DNA from: Pedobacter psychrophilus
GTDB lineage: Bacteria > Bacteroidota > Bacteroidia > Sphingobacteriales > Sphingobacteriaceae
Assembly (NCBI RefSeq): GCF_001652725.1
Contig: NZ_LWHJ01000030.1
Coordinates: 124,001-188,000, forward strand
Reading direction: 5' to 3'
DNA: 64,000 nucleotides
This document shows, piece after piece, positions 1-9,512 of this stretch (positions are counted from its first letter, which is position 1; every line of letters begins with the position of its first letter). Made by a program: the position numbers and the translations under genes. The notes under the pieces were generated by a model. It searched no databases. It worked only from the letters and a program-made list of their open reading frames with translations, and was not told the DNA's origin.

Positions 1-1449
1 GAAAAGCAAACATTATATAATCTAAATCAAGATTCAACCACAGTTTTAGCCACCACAATCAATATTTTTTTGTGGATACTTTTTCTAGGAAATGCGTTCT
101 TTTTAGCCATCAACTTTTCAAATAACCTAGTTTGGAATGTTGAAGAAATCATTCGCATTAACGGTTTCACTTTATTAATTTGGTCAACCGTTACATTTTT
201 TAGTGCCATTTTAAGCACTTACTGTAAATACTATCTTGCTGGTTTCAAATACCAAAAAAAATTCATCGGCTTAAGCCTAGGTTTCACTTTTTCGGTAATG
301 CTTTTTATTGCCTCTAATCACATTGCATTGTTATTATTATCATGGTTTGCAATGGGTGTTTTTATGGCGGGTTTAATAGGTATTAATGCAGAATGGAAAG
401 AAGCGCAAGAAGCCAGAAAATTTGCGCAAAAATATTTCTTTTTAGGAACTCTGTTTTTAAGTTCCGGAGTTTTATTGTTGGCAGAAAAAACCAACACTCA
501 CACTTTAGAAGGCATCATTAAAAACGTAAATAATCTTTCTCAAATCACAATTGTCATTGCAGCTTTGTTTATCATTACCGCAGCAATTATTCAATCGGCA
601 ATTTACCCTTTCCACAGGTGGTTGCTTTCAGCAATGACGGCTCCAACACCAGCATCAGCATTGATGCATGCGGGTTTTGTAAATGGAGCAGGCATTTTAT
701 TGGCGCTTTTTGCTCCACTAATATTTGCTTCAAACACTTTTATCTTATTATTAATCATCGGCGGATTAACCGCCATTATTGCCCAGTTTACCAAGCTTTT
801 ACAAACCAACGTTAAGCAAAAACTGGGATGCTCAACCATTGCACAAATGGGTTTTATGATTATGCAATGTGGTTTGGGTTTCTTTAATACAGCGGTAGTT
901 CACCTTATTCTTCATGGCTTTTATAAAGCTTATTTGTTTCTTGCATCAGGGGAAAACATACAACAAACCAAACCAGAAAAACCCGAGAAAATTGTGATTA
1001 AACCATTGCAAGCTATTGTGGTTCTTTTCTTTGGAATAATTGGCGCTTATCTTTTTGCAACATTAACCGGCAAAGGATTAGGTGTAAATAGTGGAATATT
1101 TTTAACCTTGATTGTAGCTATCACAGTCGGACAAATTACTTACAACATCGTCAAACAAAAAAATCTCAGCATTTGGCAAAAAGCATATATCCCGCCAATA
1201 TTATTTTTATTGGGCATAGGTATTTACGCTTTGATTTATAATGGAGTAACTCATTTAATGGCAACAATGTCAATGGTTGATGTGCCTTTACCACTTAACG
1301 CTATACAAATCATATTCGGGATTATATTTTTGATAGGTTTCTTTATCATGAAACTTGGCATATACCGCAACTTTTCATGGCTTTATGTAAAGCTATTGAA
1401 TGATTCGCAACCTTATCATAAAACTTTATTAATGTTTAAAAGCAAATAA
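1..1449 (+). CDS. dabB: DabB, NuoL-like proton-conducting membrane subunit of the DAB inorganic carbon pump (5' partial)
   Basis: The reading frame is open from base 1, so the true start lies upstream; 482 codons are visible. The protein is almost wholly hydrophobic with about twelve membrane segments and belongs to the NuoL/MrpA proton-translocating family. The family signature is visible around bases 604-700 (FHRWLLSAMTAPTPASALMH) and 835-880 (STIAQMGFM). The gene ends 2 nt before the start of dabA, the arrangement known for DAB systems, in which DabB is thought to pass cations that energise DabA for CO2/bicarbonate capture. Without the DabA neighbour it could be read as a stray complex I or Mrp subunit, but no other nuo or mrp gene is present. 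A TTG at 70 is an artefactual internal start. Confidence 0.88.
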   Translation, partial: EKQTLYNLNQDSTTVLATTINIFLWILFLGNAFFLAINFSNNLVWNVEEIIRINGFTLLIWSTVTFFSAILSTYCKYYLAGFKYQKKFIGLSLGFTFSVMLFIASNHIALLLLSWFAMGVFMAGLIGINAEWKEAQEARKFAQKYFFLGTLFLSSGVLLLAEKTNTHTLEGIIKNVNNLSQITIVIAALFIITAAIIQSAIYPFHRWLLSAMTAPTPASALMHAGFVNGAGILLALFAPLIFASNTFILLLIIGGLTAIIAQFTKLLQTNVKQKLGCSTIAQMGFMIMQCGLGFFNTAVVHLILHGFYKAYLFLASGENIQQTKPEKPEKIVIKPLQAIVVLFFGIIGAYLFATLTGKGLGVNSGIFLTLIVAITVGQITYNIVKQKNLSIWQKAYIPPILFLLGIGIYALIYNGVTHLMATMSMVDVPLPLNAIQIIFGIIFLIGFFIMKLGIYRNFSWLYVKLLNDSQPYHKTLLMFKSK

Positions 1450-1451
1450 AT

Positions 1452-3776
1452 ATGAGCGAGCAAAACTTTATCAAACTTATTGAAAAAGCATCTAATGTAG
1501 TTGGGAAAACATTTCCTTTATATGCTTTTGTTACCTCTAATCCCTTATCTGGTTATGAACAAGAGACCTTTTTTAATGCTACAGAAAGTGCTCAGAAATA
1601 TTTTTCAGGTTCTTTTTTCCCTACTGCGGAGGTTTATAAACAAGCTTGGGATGCAAATGAAATTGACGGAAAGGTTTTAAAGAATATGCTTTTTGCTGAT
1701 GGATTTACGGAAAGCCCGGCTACTTACTTACAACAACTAGTAAATCAAAAAACTTCAGTAGAAGAAAACCCAAATCATCATTTAGATACCTTAATGGTAA
1801 AATGGCTGAGTTCTTTTTTAGACGAAGGAATAGCTGAATGGGAAATGCCTAACAGAGAAGATGGTTTTTATAATGCTTGGAGAAAATTAGCAAAATATGA
1901 TGGAAAGCTAAACATAAAATCCAAAAAAGAAATACCCGAATCGGCAATAGAATCATTACAACAAGCCCTTAAAGATTACTCCGATGATGAACAGTTACAA
2001 ATTTTAGAATATCATATCGCAGCTTTAGCTGGCTGGACAGGCTACATAAAATATAGAGCAGAGAACAATACAGATTGGCAACAAAAATATCCTATTTCTT
2101 TAGCAGATTATTTAGCGGTTAGACTTTGGGTTGCAATTAAAATAAATGCTGAAATAATTTCGCCAACTAAAGATAGAACTTTACAAAAAGAGAAAGCAAA
2201 ACTGCAATATGTTTGGTTAAAAGCTTGGGAAAAAACCTTACAAAATAAATTGGTACAAAAACTAGAGAAAAAGCAAACAACCGTTGAGGATGTGATTAAA
2301 GCAGATGAAACACCAGATGCACAACTGGTTTTTTGTATTGATACCAGATCTGAATTAATCAGAAGGCATATTGAAGCACATGGGAATTATGAAACATTTG
2401 GCTTTGCTGGTTTTTTTGGAATAGCTACAGATTATAAGGATTTAAATACCGGAATTGTTAGAAAATCTTGCCCACCAATAGTTAGTTCTGCTTATACCAT
2501 TTCTGAAAAGTATCAAGATGGAAAAGCTAAAGAAATGGCAAACTTTAAAAAAACCACTGAAGAATTAAAGTTTAAAAATTACTTTCTAAAGAGATTAAAA
2601 AACATGTTGCCATCTGCATTTGGTTATGTAGAAGGTTCGGGTTTAGTTTATGGAGCTTCTTTGGTTGCGAGGTCACTTTTCCCTGGAAAGCTTTATCAAA
2701 TCGAACAAAAAAACTCCAATTCTCATGAAAATTTTTGCGATGCAACACTTGAACACTGTCATTCAACAGAAAATTCTTTGGCTAATATTCCTTTAACGGA
2801 AAAAGTTGCTATTGTTTACTCTGCTTTTGCGGTAATGGGATGGCAAAAATTTGCTCCATTAGTAGTTTTCGCAGGTCATGGCAGTCATTCAAAAAACAAT
2901 CCATTTGGTTCTAGTTTAGATTGTGGCGCTTGCGCAGCCAGTCCAGGAAGAAACAATGCCAGAATGTTGACAGCTTTAGCAAATTTGCCAGAAATAAAAA
3001 AAGCTTTAGCATCGGACCATAATTTGTTAATTCCAGAAAACACCTTTTTTATTGGGGCAGAACATAACACCACGACAGAAAGTATTTTATTGTTTGATAG
3101 CAATGTACCGGCATCACACCAAGAACATTTAAAAGCTTTAAAAGAGAATTTATCAAAGATTCAATTAAGAGCCATAAAAGAAAGAAGAGGACTAATTGAT
3201 AACGAAATAAATCACGTCCACAAAAAAGCAAATAATTGGGCAGAAACCAGACCAGAATGGGGACTAGCAAAAAACGCAGGATTTATAATTGGGCATAGAT
3301 CCTTATCAAAAAATGTAAACTTAGAGAGCAGATGCTTTCTGCAATCTTATAATTGGAAAACTGACGACAACGGCTCATTATTAGAGGCCATAATGCAAGG
3401 ACCTATGACGGTTACGCAATGGATAAACAATCATTATTATTTTTCGACAGTTGATAACGATAGGTTTGGTGGAGGATCAAAAATTACACACAATGTTACT
3501 GGAGGTTTTGGTGTATTACAAGGAAATGGAGGAGATTTAAAAATAGGCATTCCCTTACAATCTGTTAATGCGACAGACGATGAAATGTTTCATCAGCCTT
3601 TAAGGTTATCAGTGATTATTGAGGCGCCGCTTGAAAGAGTTACTGCAATTTTACATAGAAACCCAAATTTGAAAAGTTTAATAACTAACGAATGGATTTA
3701 TTTAATGGTGATGGATCCGCTAAAAGATGCGATTCCAAAATTGTATGTTGATGCTGCACAAATTGAGTTTGCATAA
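1452..3776 (+). CDS. dabA: DabA, DUF2309/UPF0753 zinc-dependent inorganic carbon transporter subunit
   Basis: 774 aa, DUF2309 family. DabA is a beta-carbonic-anhydrase-like protein that with DabB converts CO2 to bicarbonate vectorially at the inner membrane. The four expected zinc/active-site residues are visible: C295 and D297 in FCIDTRSE, H476 in AGHGSH and C491 in LDCGACAASPGRNN. The spacings (2 and 15 residues) match those I recall for the characterised Halothiobacillus protein (C351, D353, H524, C539). Translationally coupled to dabB. In a heterotroph it probably feeds anaplerotic carboxylation under low CO2. High confidence in family; function inferred from homologues. Confidence 0.93.
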   Translation: MSEQNFIKLIEKASNVVGKTFPLYAFVTSNPLSGYEQETFFNATESAQKYFSGSFFPTAEVYKQAWDANEIDGKVLKNMLFADGFTESPATYLQQLVNQKTSVEENPNHHLDTLMVKWLSSFLDEGIAEWEMPNREDGFYNAWRKLAKYDGKLNIKSKKEIPESAIESLQQALKDYSDDEQLQILEYHIAALAGWTGYIKYRAENNTDWQQKYPISLADYLAVRLWVAIKINAEIISPTKDRTLQKEKAKLQYVWLKAWEKTLQNKLVQKLEKKQTTVEDVIKADETPDAQLVFCIDTRSELIRRHIEAHGNYETFGFAGFFGIATDYKDLNTGIVRKSCPPIVSSAYTISEKYQDGKAKEMANFKKTTEELKFKNYFLKRLKNMLPSAFGYVEGSGLVYGASLVARSLFPGKLYQIEQKNSNSHENFCDATLEHCHSTENSLANIPLTEKVAIVYSAFAVMGWQKFAPLVVFAGHGSHSKNNPFGSSLDCGACAASPGRNNARMLTALANLPEIKKALASDHNLLIPENTFFIGAEHNTTTESILLFDSNVPASHQEHLKALKENLSKIQLRAIKERRGLIDNEINHVHKKANNWAETRPEWGLAKNAGFIIGHRSLSKNVNLESRCFLQSYNWKTDDNGSLLEAIMQGPMTVTQWINNHYYFSTVDNDRFGGGSKITHNVTGGFGVLQGNGGDLKIGIPLQSVNATDDEMFHQPLRLSVIIEAPLERVTAILHRNPNLKSLITNEWIYLMVMDPLKDAIPKLYVDAAQIEFA

Positions 3777-3852
3777 TAAGTAAGCTGATTAAAGATGAAA
3801 GTTTTGGACTAAATTGAAAGCTTTCTGCTTTTAGCTTTCTGCTAAAGTGAAC

Positions 3853-4776
3853 TCAATATTTCTCGTACCAATCAAATTTACTGTGAACAATATTCTCTTT
3901 TTCATCTTTCAGATACTTTAGAAAATGTGTTGCCGCTGGCGAATGGTTTTTACCTTTTAACCAAATCAAACTCCAAGTAGAAGTAATAGGTAATCCTTTT
4001 ACAGGGATAATTTGTAAATCTTTATTATTAAGCTCGTTTTTAATCCCAATTAATGGCATAATTGAATAACCCATGCCGGCAATTACAGCTTGTTTAACCG
4101 CTTCATTAGAGGTTAATTCCATCTTTTTAAGAATAGAGACATTGTTTTTATCCATAAAATCTTGCATGGTTTGCCTTGTTCCAGATCCTTTTTCCCTAAA
4201 AATTATGGGTAGGGTGTTTAGTAGGGTTTTATCATAAATAGGTTTATGATATTCATTTTTTAAGCCTCCAACCAAATAAAGCTTATTTTGTAAAAGATCT
4301 AATTTTTCAATATTTAAATTGGTAGGTAAAACAGAAACTAAGGCGAAATCTACTTCGTTATTCTCTAAACTTTTTAAAACTCCTTTTTTATTAGTGACGT
4401 CAATCTGTAATTCTAAACCTTCATGTTGGCCTACAAAATCGGTAATAAAGAAAGGCATTACATATTGCCCTGTAGAAACTACTGATACTTTAAGTTTACC
4501 CGTTAATTGCCCTTTAAAAGCTTGTGTTTTATAATTAATGGCATGTACCTGATTCAATATGTTTTCTGCAGCTTCTGCAAGCTCTTTCCCAAAATCGGTA
4601 ATGTAAATTTTACGACCAACTACTTCTGTTAAAGGAATATCAAACTGTAATTGTAAGTTCCTTAATTGTATAGAAACTGCTGGCTGTGTCAAATATAATT
4701 CTTCTGCGGCCTTGGTAACACTTTGCGTTTGTGCAATCTTTAAGAAAATGTGTAGCTGATTGAGAGTATAATTCAT
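3853..4776 (-). CDS. LysR-type transcriptional regulator next to dabBA
   Basis: 307 aa. The N-terminal winged helix-turn-helix is typical (LNQLHIFLKIAQTQSVTKAA, then LTQPAVSIQLRNL at about residues 29-41), followed by a two-lobed LysR substrate domain. The gene is convergent with dabA and divergent from the small gene at 4895. LysR proteins of CbbR/CysB-like type often control inorganic carbon uptake genes, so control of dabBA is a reasonable inference, but the effector cannot be read from sequence. Inverted repeats at 4782-4808 and 4853-4866 in the divergent spacer are candidate binding sites. Confidence 0.9.
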   Translation of the reverse strand: MNYTLNQLHIFLKIAQTQSVTKAAEELYLTQPAVSIQLRNLQLQFDIPLTEVVGRKIYITDFGKELAEAAENILNQVHAINYKTQAFKGQLTGKLKVSVVSTGQYVMPFFITDFVGQHEGLELQIDVTNKKGVLKSLENNEVDFALVSVLPTNLNIEKLDLLQNKLYLVGGLKNEYHKPIYDKTLLNTLPIIFREKGSGTRQTMQDFMDKNNVSILKKMELTSNEAVKQAVIAGMGYSIMPLIGIKNELNNKDLQIIPVKGLPITSTWSLIWLKGKNHSPAATHFLKYLKDEKENIVHSKFDWYEKY

Positions 4777-4781
4777 AAATA

Positions 4782-4866
4782 TATGTTATGCTTACCATTA
4801 CAAACATAAATAAAAACTAATGATTTAGAAAGCGCATTTTTGATTTGTAAATTAGGTGATTACCTA
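4782..4866. promoter_or_regulatory. candidate LysR operator region between lysR and the gene at 4895
   Basis: The 118 bp divergent spacer holds two inverted repeats: TATGTT (4782-4787) with AACATA (4803-4808), just upstream of the lysR start, and TAGGT-GATT-ACCTA (4853-4866), just upstream of the 87-residue gene. LysR regulators usually bind short interrupted palindromes in such divergent regions. The assignment is inference only. Confidence 0.35.
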
Positions 4867-4894
4867 TACAGTTATGATAAAAAAATAATAAAAC

Positions 4895-5158
4895 ATGATA
4901 AAAAAATTTAAACTAATTGAAGGGATTTTTAGTGCTTCAGACGCTAAAGAAATTTTATTAAACCTTATTGAGGAAAAAATTAAATTTCACGAATTAAGAA
5001 GTTTTAGTGATGAGGTAAAACAGGGTAAGAAGAATGATGAGTCATTATTAAAAGTTGCCGAATTAAATGATACAAAGTCTAAAATTAAAGCGTTGCTAGA
5101 AAAGGTGGAGAATGGGAAAAATCTCAAAATCAATTCATTTATTGAAATTGAAAACTAA
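4895..5158 (+). CDS. conserved small hypothetical protein, 87 aa
   Basis: A short, charged, probably all-helical cytoplasmic protein with no signal peptide or membrane segment. It opens MIKKFKLIEGIFSASDAKEI and closes with SFIEIEN. It resembles a small unnamed family common in Bacteroidota, recognised by general look only. It is divergent from the LysR gene and shares its control region, so it may be a regulated target. No function proposed. Confidence 0.7.
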   Translation: MIKKFKLIEGIFSASDAKEILLNLIEEKIKFHELRSFSDEVKQGKKNDESLLKVAELNDTKSKIKALLEKVENGKNLKINSFIEIEN

Positions 5159-5275
5159 AATTCAAGTAAATTTTAAAGCTTACAAATCGGATTCTTCTTA
5201 GATAATTTTAAAATTAGAACTTTATCACTAATTAATCGATTAAGATTAGTTAATTAGTGGCATATTAGACTTTAA

Positions 5276-6508
5276 ATGAGGAGAAAGACAAGCGTATTAC
5301 CATATATAATTTTCATTATTTTTTTAGTAATCATTAATTGGTATGTTACAAATGGATTCCAAATATTATTTCCAAATTTCTTTTTTCAAGAAACTTTTAC
5401 CTCCGTTAATTTAATAATAAGCTTTTCTTTAATCGCAGCAATATTTAGGCTACAAAGCCACGGAATGGATGGTTTTTTTAAACTTGCCACGCACTTTTTT
5501 GTTGTGATTTTTGTTGCGGAAATAGTTGCATCTTTAATACTATTGGTTGGAGATATTGTGATATTAGCATTGGCATTCTTTGGCAATCATGATCCAGAAA
5601 CTTTTTTACCTCTTAGGATTAATACGTTTTCAATAATTGCTTTAATTGCTTTTATCATAGTTATTCTTGTATTTATTGATGGAATTGTAAGGGGTAAATA
5701 TGCCTATCGGGTAATTAAAAAAACTTTATTTTTTGATGATTTGCCACCAGCTTTCGAAGGCTTTTCCATTACTCAAATTTCTGATGTTCATTCAGGAAGT
5801 TTCAATAATAATAAGGCAGTTCAAAAAGGAATTGATTTAATTAATGCTCAAAAATCTGATTTATTAGTTTTTACCGGAGATTTAGTTAATAATAAAGCAG
5901 AAGAAATTGTTCCTTGGATTCCGCTATTTCAACAAATTAAAGCCAGCTATGGTAAATTTTCTATCCTCGGCAATCATGATTATGGTGATTACATCAAATG
6001 GCCTAATGATTTAGAGAAAAGAAAAAACTTACAAAACTTAAAGGATTATCATCAACAAATTGGCTTTAAACTATTGTTAGATGAAAATGTAACTATAGAA
6101 AAAGGCGGACAAAAAATCGATTTATTAGGAGTAGAAAACTGGGGAATTGGCTTTGGAGAAAGAGGAGATTTGAATAAAGCCTTATCAGGCACAAACCAAA
6201 ATGATTTTAAGATTTTGTTATCTCATGACCCATCGCATTTTGATGCTCAAGTAAAAACCCATGCTTCAAAAATTAATCTAACATTAAGTGGACATACTCA
6301 TGGAATGCAATTTGGAATTGAGGCCTTCGGGATTAAATGGAGTCCGGTGAAATACCGTTACAAGCATTGGGCTGGTTTAAAAGAAGAGCTTGGAAGGTTT
6401 TTATACATTAATAGAGGTTTTGGCTTTTTAGGTTTTTCTGGTAGGATTGGTATTTGGCCAGAAATTACGGTAATTGAGTTGAGGACTTTTAACCACAAAG
6501 CTCAATAA
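5276..6508 (+). CDS. membrane-anchored calcineurin-like metallophosphoesterase
   Basis: 410 aa. About four N-terminal membrane segments (to about residue 130) are followed by a metallophosphoesterase domain on the YkuE-like pattern. The dimetal motifs are all visible: D170-x-H172 (QISDVHSG), GD202, GN233H, SHDP and GH340TH342. The substrate is unknown; relatives act on phospholipids or nucleotides at the membrane. It stands alone, with a repeat-rich convergent spacer to recQ downstream. Confidence 0.88.
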   Translation: MRRKTSVLPYIIFIIFLVIINWYVTNGFQILFPNFFFQETFTSVNLIISFSLIAAIFRLQSHGMDGFFKLATHFFVVIFVAEIVASLILLVGDIVILALAFFGNHDPETFLPLRINTFSIIALIAFIIVILVFIDGIVRGKYAYRVIKKTLFFDDLPPAFEGFSITQISDVHSGSFNNNKAVQKGIDLINAQKSDLLVFTGDLVNNKAEEIVPWIPLFQQIKASYGKFSILGNHDYGDYIKWPNDLEKRKNLQNLKDYHQQIGFKLLLDENVTIEKGGQKIDLLGVENWGIGFGERGDLNKALSGTNQNDFKILLSHDPSHFDAQVKTHASKINLTLSGHTHGMQFGIEAFGIKWSPVKYRYKHWAGLKEELGRFLYINRGFGFLGFSGRIGIWPEITVIELRTFNHKAQ

Positions 6509-6518
6509 GAAAAAAAAG

Positions 6519-6781
6519 TTGCCACTAATTCACTAATAAAACACTAATCTAAATTTGAAAATTAAATTTGTCTGAATCTTGATTTTCAGGATTTAAAGAT
6601 TTTCAGGATCAAATATTTTAAACTTAGATTGGTGCAATAAAATCATTTTACTTCATAAAGATTAGTGAAAATTAGTGCAATTAGTGGCAAAAAAGTCTGA
6701 ATCTTGATTTTCAGGATTAAAGGATTTAATGATCAAATATTTTAAACACAGATTAGTAAAAATTGGGGCTATTAGTGGCTA
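6519..6781. repeat. composite intergenic repeat, family A copy 1 (convergent junction)
   Basis: The spacer between the convergent phosphoesterase and recQ genes is made almost only of repeats. A motif GATTAGTG...ATTAGTGGC occurs once inverted (about 6521-6548) and twice direct (about 6659-6689 and 6750-6780). Between them lie two ~57 bp near-identical units that start TCTGAATCTTGATTTTCAGG (about 6573 and 6698) and end TCAAATATTTTAAAC. Related copies occur at 29668 and 55913. Confidence 0.8.
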
Positions 6782-6787
6782 AAAAAA

Positions 6788-8899
6788 CTAACCTCGTTTC
6801 TCCAATACAGCTAAAGCCAATCTAATTTTATGATAAGGAACAGACTCCTTTAAATGTTCAAATATTGGTTTCATTATTTTGGTTTCTTTCAATGTTAAAG
6901 TTGCTTCCTTCACCATACTAACTTCATCCTCATTCACATATTTAGCTAGACTTTCTATTTTTCCGCTTAAATATAATTGTGCTAAATGTGAATAAACAGT
7001 TGCTTCTGCTATATTTCTTGTGATGGCAATTTCAGAAATGCTGATGTTTTGCTGCAACATTTTCAAGGTATCTAAATATGTACTTCCTTTCGATTTTTTA
7101 ATTTCAGAAGTAGAAGAAAAATCGTTGATAGCATTTAGAAATGCTTCTCCATATTTAAAAAGTTTATGCTCCCCAACTCCCGAAATAGTTAATAATTCTT
7201 CGGCGGTAGTTGGTTTTTGACGCACCATTTCGTCTAAAGTAGCATCAGAAAAAATCACATAAGCAGGTACGTTTTCTTTTTCGGCAAAAATGCGACGTAC
7301 TTTTCTTAAAGTATTAAATAACTCTTCGTAGTCACTTACAATTTTTGGTTGTCTTGTTTTTACGGTTTTTTCTACTGCTTTAATCGAGTTTAAAACAGTA
7401 AGTTCAATTTTCTTTTTGCCAAATAAAATGTCATTTCCTGCAGGAGTAATTTTTAAGGCAAAATTTTCATCATAAGCCATTTCTAAAATTCCCAAATTAA
7501 GCATTTGCATAATGTAACGCTGCCAATCAAAAAGTGGGATTTCTGCACCAGCTCCGTGGGTTTTAATTTTATCGTAACCAGCAGCGATAATTTCTTGTCT
7601 TTTACTTCCTCTTAAAACATCAACCAACATGTTCAAGCCTTCTTTTTCTCCCATTCGCATTACTGCAGATAATGCTTTTTGTACCGTTACCGTCCCATCA
7701 AAATGCTGACGTGGATTTGCGCAAACATCACAATTACCACAGTTTTGATCAGGACTTTCAGAAAAATAATTCAGTAAGATCTTCCTTCTGCAACTATCGG
7801 CTTCTGCATAATTTTGCATCCGCTTTAGCTTTTCTAAATTTACTTCGGCCATTGCGCCTTCACCAGCAAATTTATTTAGCAGTTGCAAATCGGCATAGTT
7901 ATAATAAAGAATGGTTTCAGAAGGCAAACCATCCCTTCCGGCCCGGCCGATTTCTTGATAATATCCTTCAATATTTTTTGGTAAATTATAATGAATTACC
8001 CACCTCACATTAGATTTATCAATTCCCATCCCAAAAGCAACAGTAGCACAAACCACCTGTAAATCGTCATTTATAAACCTTTCTTGTACAGAAGAACGAA
8101 CGGCAGCATCCATACCAGCATGGTAAAACATGGCATTTATTCCTTGGTTTTGTAAAGCTTCATAAGCCTCTTCGCATTTTTTCCGGCTTAAGCAATAAAT
8201 AATGCCGCTTTGGTTTTTTCTTTCCTGTATAAAATCAATAATCTCGTTTATTTTTTCTTTTGGCTTAACGCCGATTTTCACTTCTAAGCTTAAATTTTTC
8301 CGGTCGAAAGAAGTAATAAATATTTGAGGTTTTTTTAATTTGAGTTGCTTAATAATATCTCTTCGGGTCAATTTATCTGCAGTAGCAGTTAAGGCAATAA
8401 AAGGAATCGAAGGATAACGTTCCCTCAAAAAACCCATTTGTGTGTATTCTGGTCTAAAATCATGTCCCCAAGAAGAAACACAATGTGCCTCATCAATTGC
8501 AAAAAGACTTATTTTACAAGCTTTCGTAATGATTTCTGTATCAGAAAGTAATTTTTCTGGAGATATGTAAAGTAATTTTATCTCGCCATTATGGCAACCA
8601 TTTAATATCGCTTGTTGCTCCTCAAAACTTTGCGAACTGTTGTAAAAGGCCGCAGAAATTCCATTGCTCCGCAAAGCATCCACCTGGTCTTTCATCAAAG
8701 AAATCAATGGTGAAACTACAATGGCAGTTCCTGGTAAAAGCAAAGCCGGAATTTGAAAACATAAAGATTTTCCTCCGCCTGTTGGCATCAACACCAAAGA
8801 ATCGGCTCCTGATAATGTTTGCTCAATAATTTCTTCCTGTTGCGGACGAAAATTCTCGTAACCAAAGTATTTTTTTAGGAGTTGATTTGGAGAGAGCAT
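6788..8899 (-). CDS. recQ: ATP-dependent DNA helicase RecQ
   Basis: 703 aa, full length for RecQ. In order: superfamily 2 helicase core with Walker A (MPTGGGKSLCFQIP, about residues 38-51) and the DEAH box (AIDEAHCVSSWGHDFRPEY), motif VI (QEIGRAGRDG), the zinc-binding cysteines (CRRKILLNYF...CGNCDVC), a winged-helix RQC region and an HRDC domain (VIFSDATLDEMVRQKPTT), then a C-terminal helix-turn-helix extension common in Bacteroidota. It unwinds recombination and fork intermediates. Its start lies 3 nt from the ruvX stop, so ruvX-recQ is probably one operon. Confidence 0.96.
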   Translation of the reverse strand: MLSPNQLLKKYFGYENFRPQQEEIIEQTLSGADSLVLMPTGGGKSLCFQIPALLLPGTAIVVSPLISLMKDQVDALRSNGISAAFYNSSQSFEEQQAILNGCHNGEIKLLYISPEKLLSDTEIITKACKISLFAIDEAHCVSSWGHDFRPEYTQMGFLRERYPSIPFIALTATADKLTRRDIIKQLKLKKPQIFITSFDRKNLSLEVKIGVKPKEKINEIIDFIQERKNQSGIIYCLSRKKCEEAYEALQNQGINAMFYHAGMDAAVRSSVQERFINDDLQVVCATVAFGMGIDKSNVRWVIHYNLPKNIEGYYQEIGRAGRDGLPSETILYYNYADLQLLNKFAGEGAMAEVNLEKLKRMQNYAEADSCRRKILLNYFSESPDQNCGNCDVCANPRQHFDGTVTVQKALSAVMRMGEKEGLNMLVDVLRGSKRQEIIAAGYDKIKTHGAGAEIPLFDWQRYIMQMLNLGILEMAYDENFALKITPAGNDILFGKKKIELTVLNSIKAVEKTVKTRQPKIVSDYEELFNTLRKVRRIFAEKENVPAYVIFSDATLDEMVRQKPTTAEELLTISGVGEHKLFKYGEAFLNAINDFSSTSEIKKSKGSTYLDTLKMLQQNISISEIAITRNIAEATVYSHLAQLYLSGKIESLAKYVNEDEVSMVKEATLTLKETKIMKPIFEHLKESVPYHKIRLALAVLEKRG

Positions 8900-8902
8900 A
8901 TC

Positions 8903-9325
8903 TTAAAATCCTAAAGATTTTTTCTCCATATAAGATTGCAAAATGATGGTTGCGGCAACAGTATCTATCAAATATTTATCCTTATGCGCTGCTTTCTTCA
9001 TCCCACTTTGTGCAATAGCCGCGGCAGCCAATTTAGTAGTATAACGTTCATCCATCATAGCAATGGGAATGCTAGGGAAATTTTTTTTTAGGATGGTTAT
9101 AAATCCTTTTACATTTTGAGCAGTTTGTGAAGGACTGCCATCTGTTTGTTTAGGCTCGCCCACTACAAATAATTCTACCTGTTCGGTTAACAGATATTTT
9201 TTAACGTAATCAATAATATCTTTAGGATGTATGGTTTCTAAACCGGTGGCAAACATTTGCAAAGGATCTGTAACGGCAATTCCGGTTCTCTTATTTCCAT
9301 AATCAAAGCACATTATCCGCGGCAT
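8903..9325 (-). CDS. ruvX: YqgF/RuvX family putative Holliday junction resolvase
   Basis: 140 aa, RNase H-like fold. The N-terminal acidic motif (CFDYGNKRTGIAVTD) and the later ERYTTK and DTVAA segments carry the expected catalytic acids. Members act in Holliday junction resolution or pre-16S rRNA 5' end processing. First gene of a two-gene minus-strand operon with recQ, which suits a DNA recombination role. Confidence 0.94.
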   Translation of the reverse strand: MPRIMCFDYGNKRTGIAVTDPLQMFATGLETIHPKDIIDYVKKYLLTEQVELFVVGEPKQTDGSPSQTAQNVKGFITILKKNFPSIPIAMMDERYTTKLAAAAIAQSGMKKAAHKDKYLIDTVAATIILQSYMEKKSLGF

Positions 9326-9436
9326 TTTTTGTTAATTTATTTTAGTAAAAGAGGTTTGCAAATGTAAAAATTTTATCTGTTTAAGGCATAAAATCGGTAG
9401 TCCAAGCAAAAGCAAATTTTTTATATTCTTAATTTA

Positions 9437-9464
9437 TGTTTAATATTATTTCGAATATTAAACA
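9437..9464. promoter_or_regulatory. perfect 11-bp inverted repeat, possible operator
   Basis: TGTTTAATATT (9437-9447) is followed by a 6 nt loop and its exact complement AATATTAAACA (9454-9464). It lies in the 187 bp divergent spacer between ruvX and the lipoprotein gene at 9513, about 50 bp before that start. There is no U-run after it, so an operator or mRNA leader hairpin is more likely than a terminator. Confidence 0.5.
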
Positions 9465-9512
9465 ATAGTTTAATTTAGCTTCTTAGTTTAAATTACTACT
9501 TAAAAAACCTGT

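Noticed and set aside
1-1449. Complex I (nuoL) or Mrp antiporter subunit
   Set aside because: No other nuo or mrp genes follow and the gene is coupled to dabA.
2572-3270. Minus-strand ORFs within dabA
   Set aside because: Shadows of the strongly supported dabA frame.
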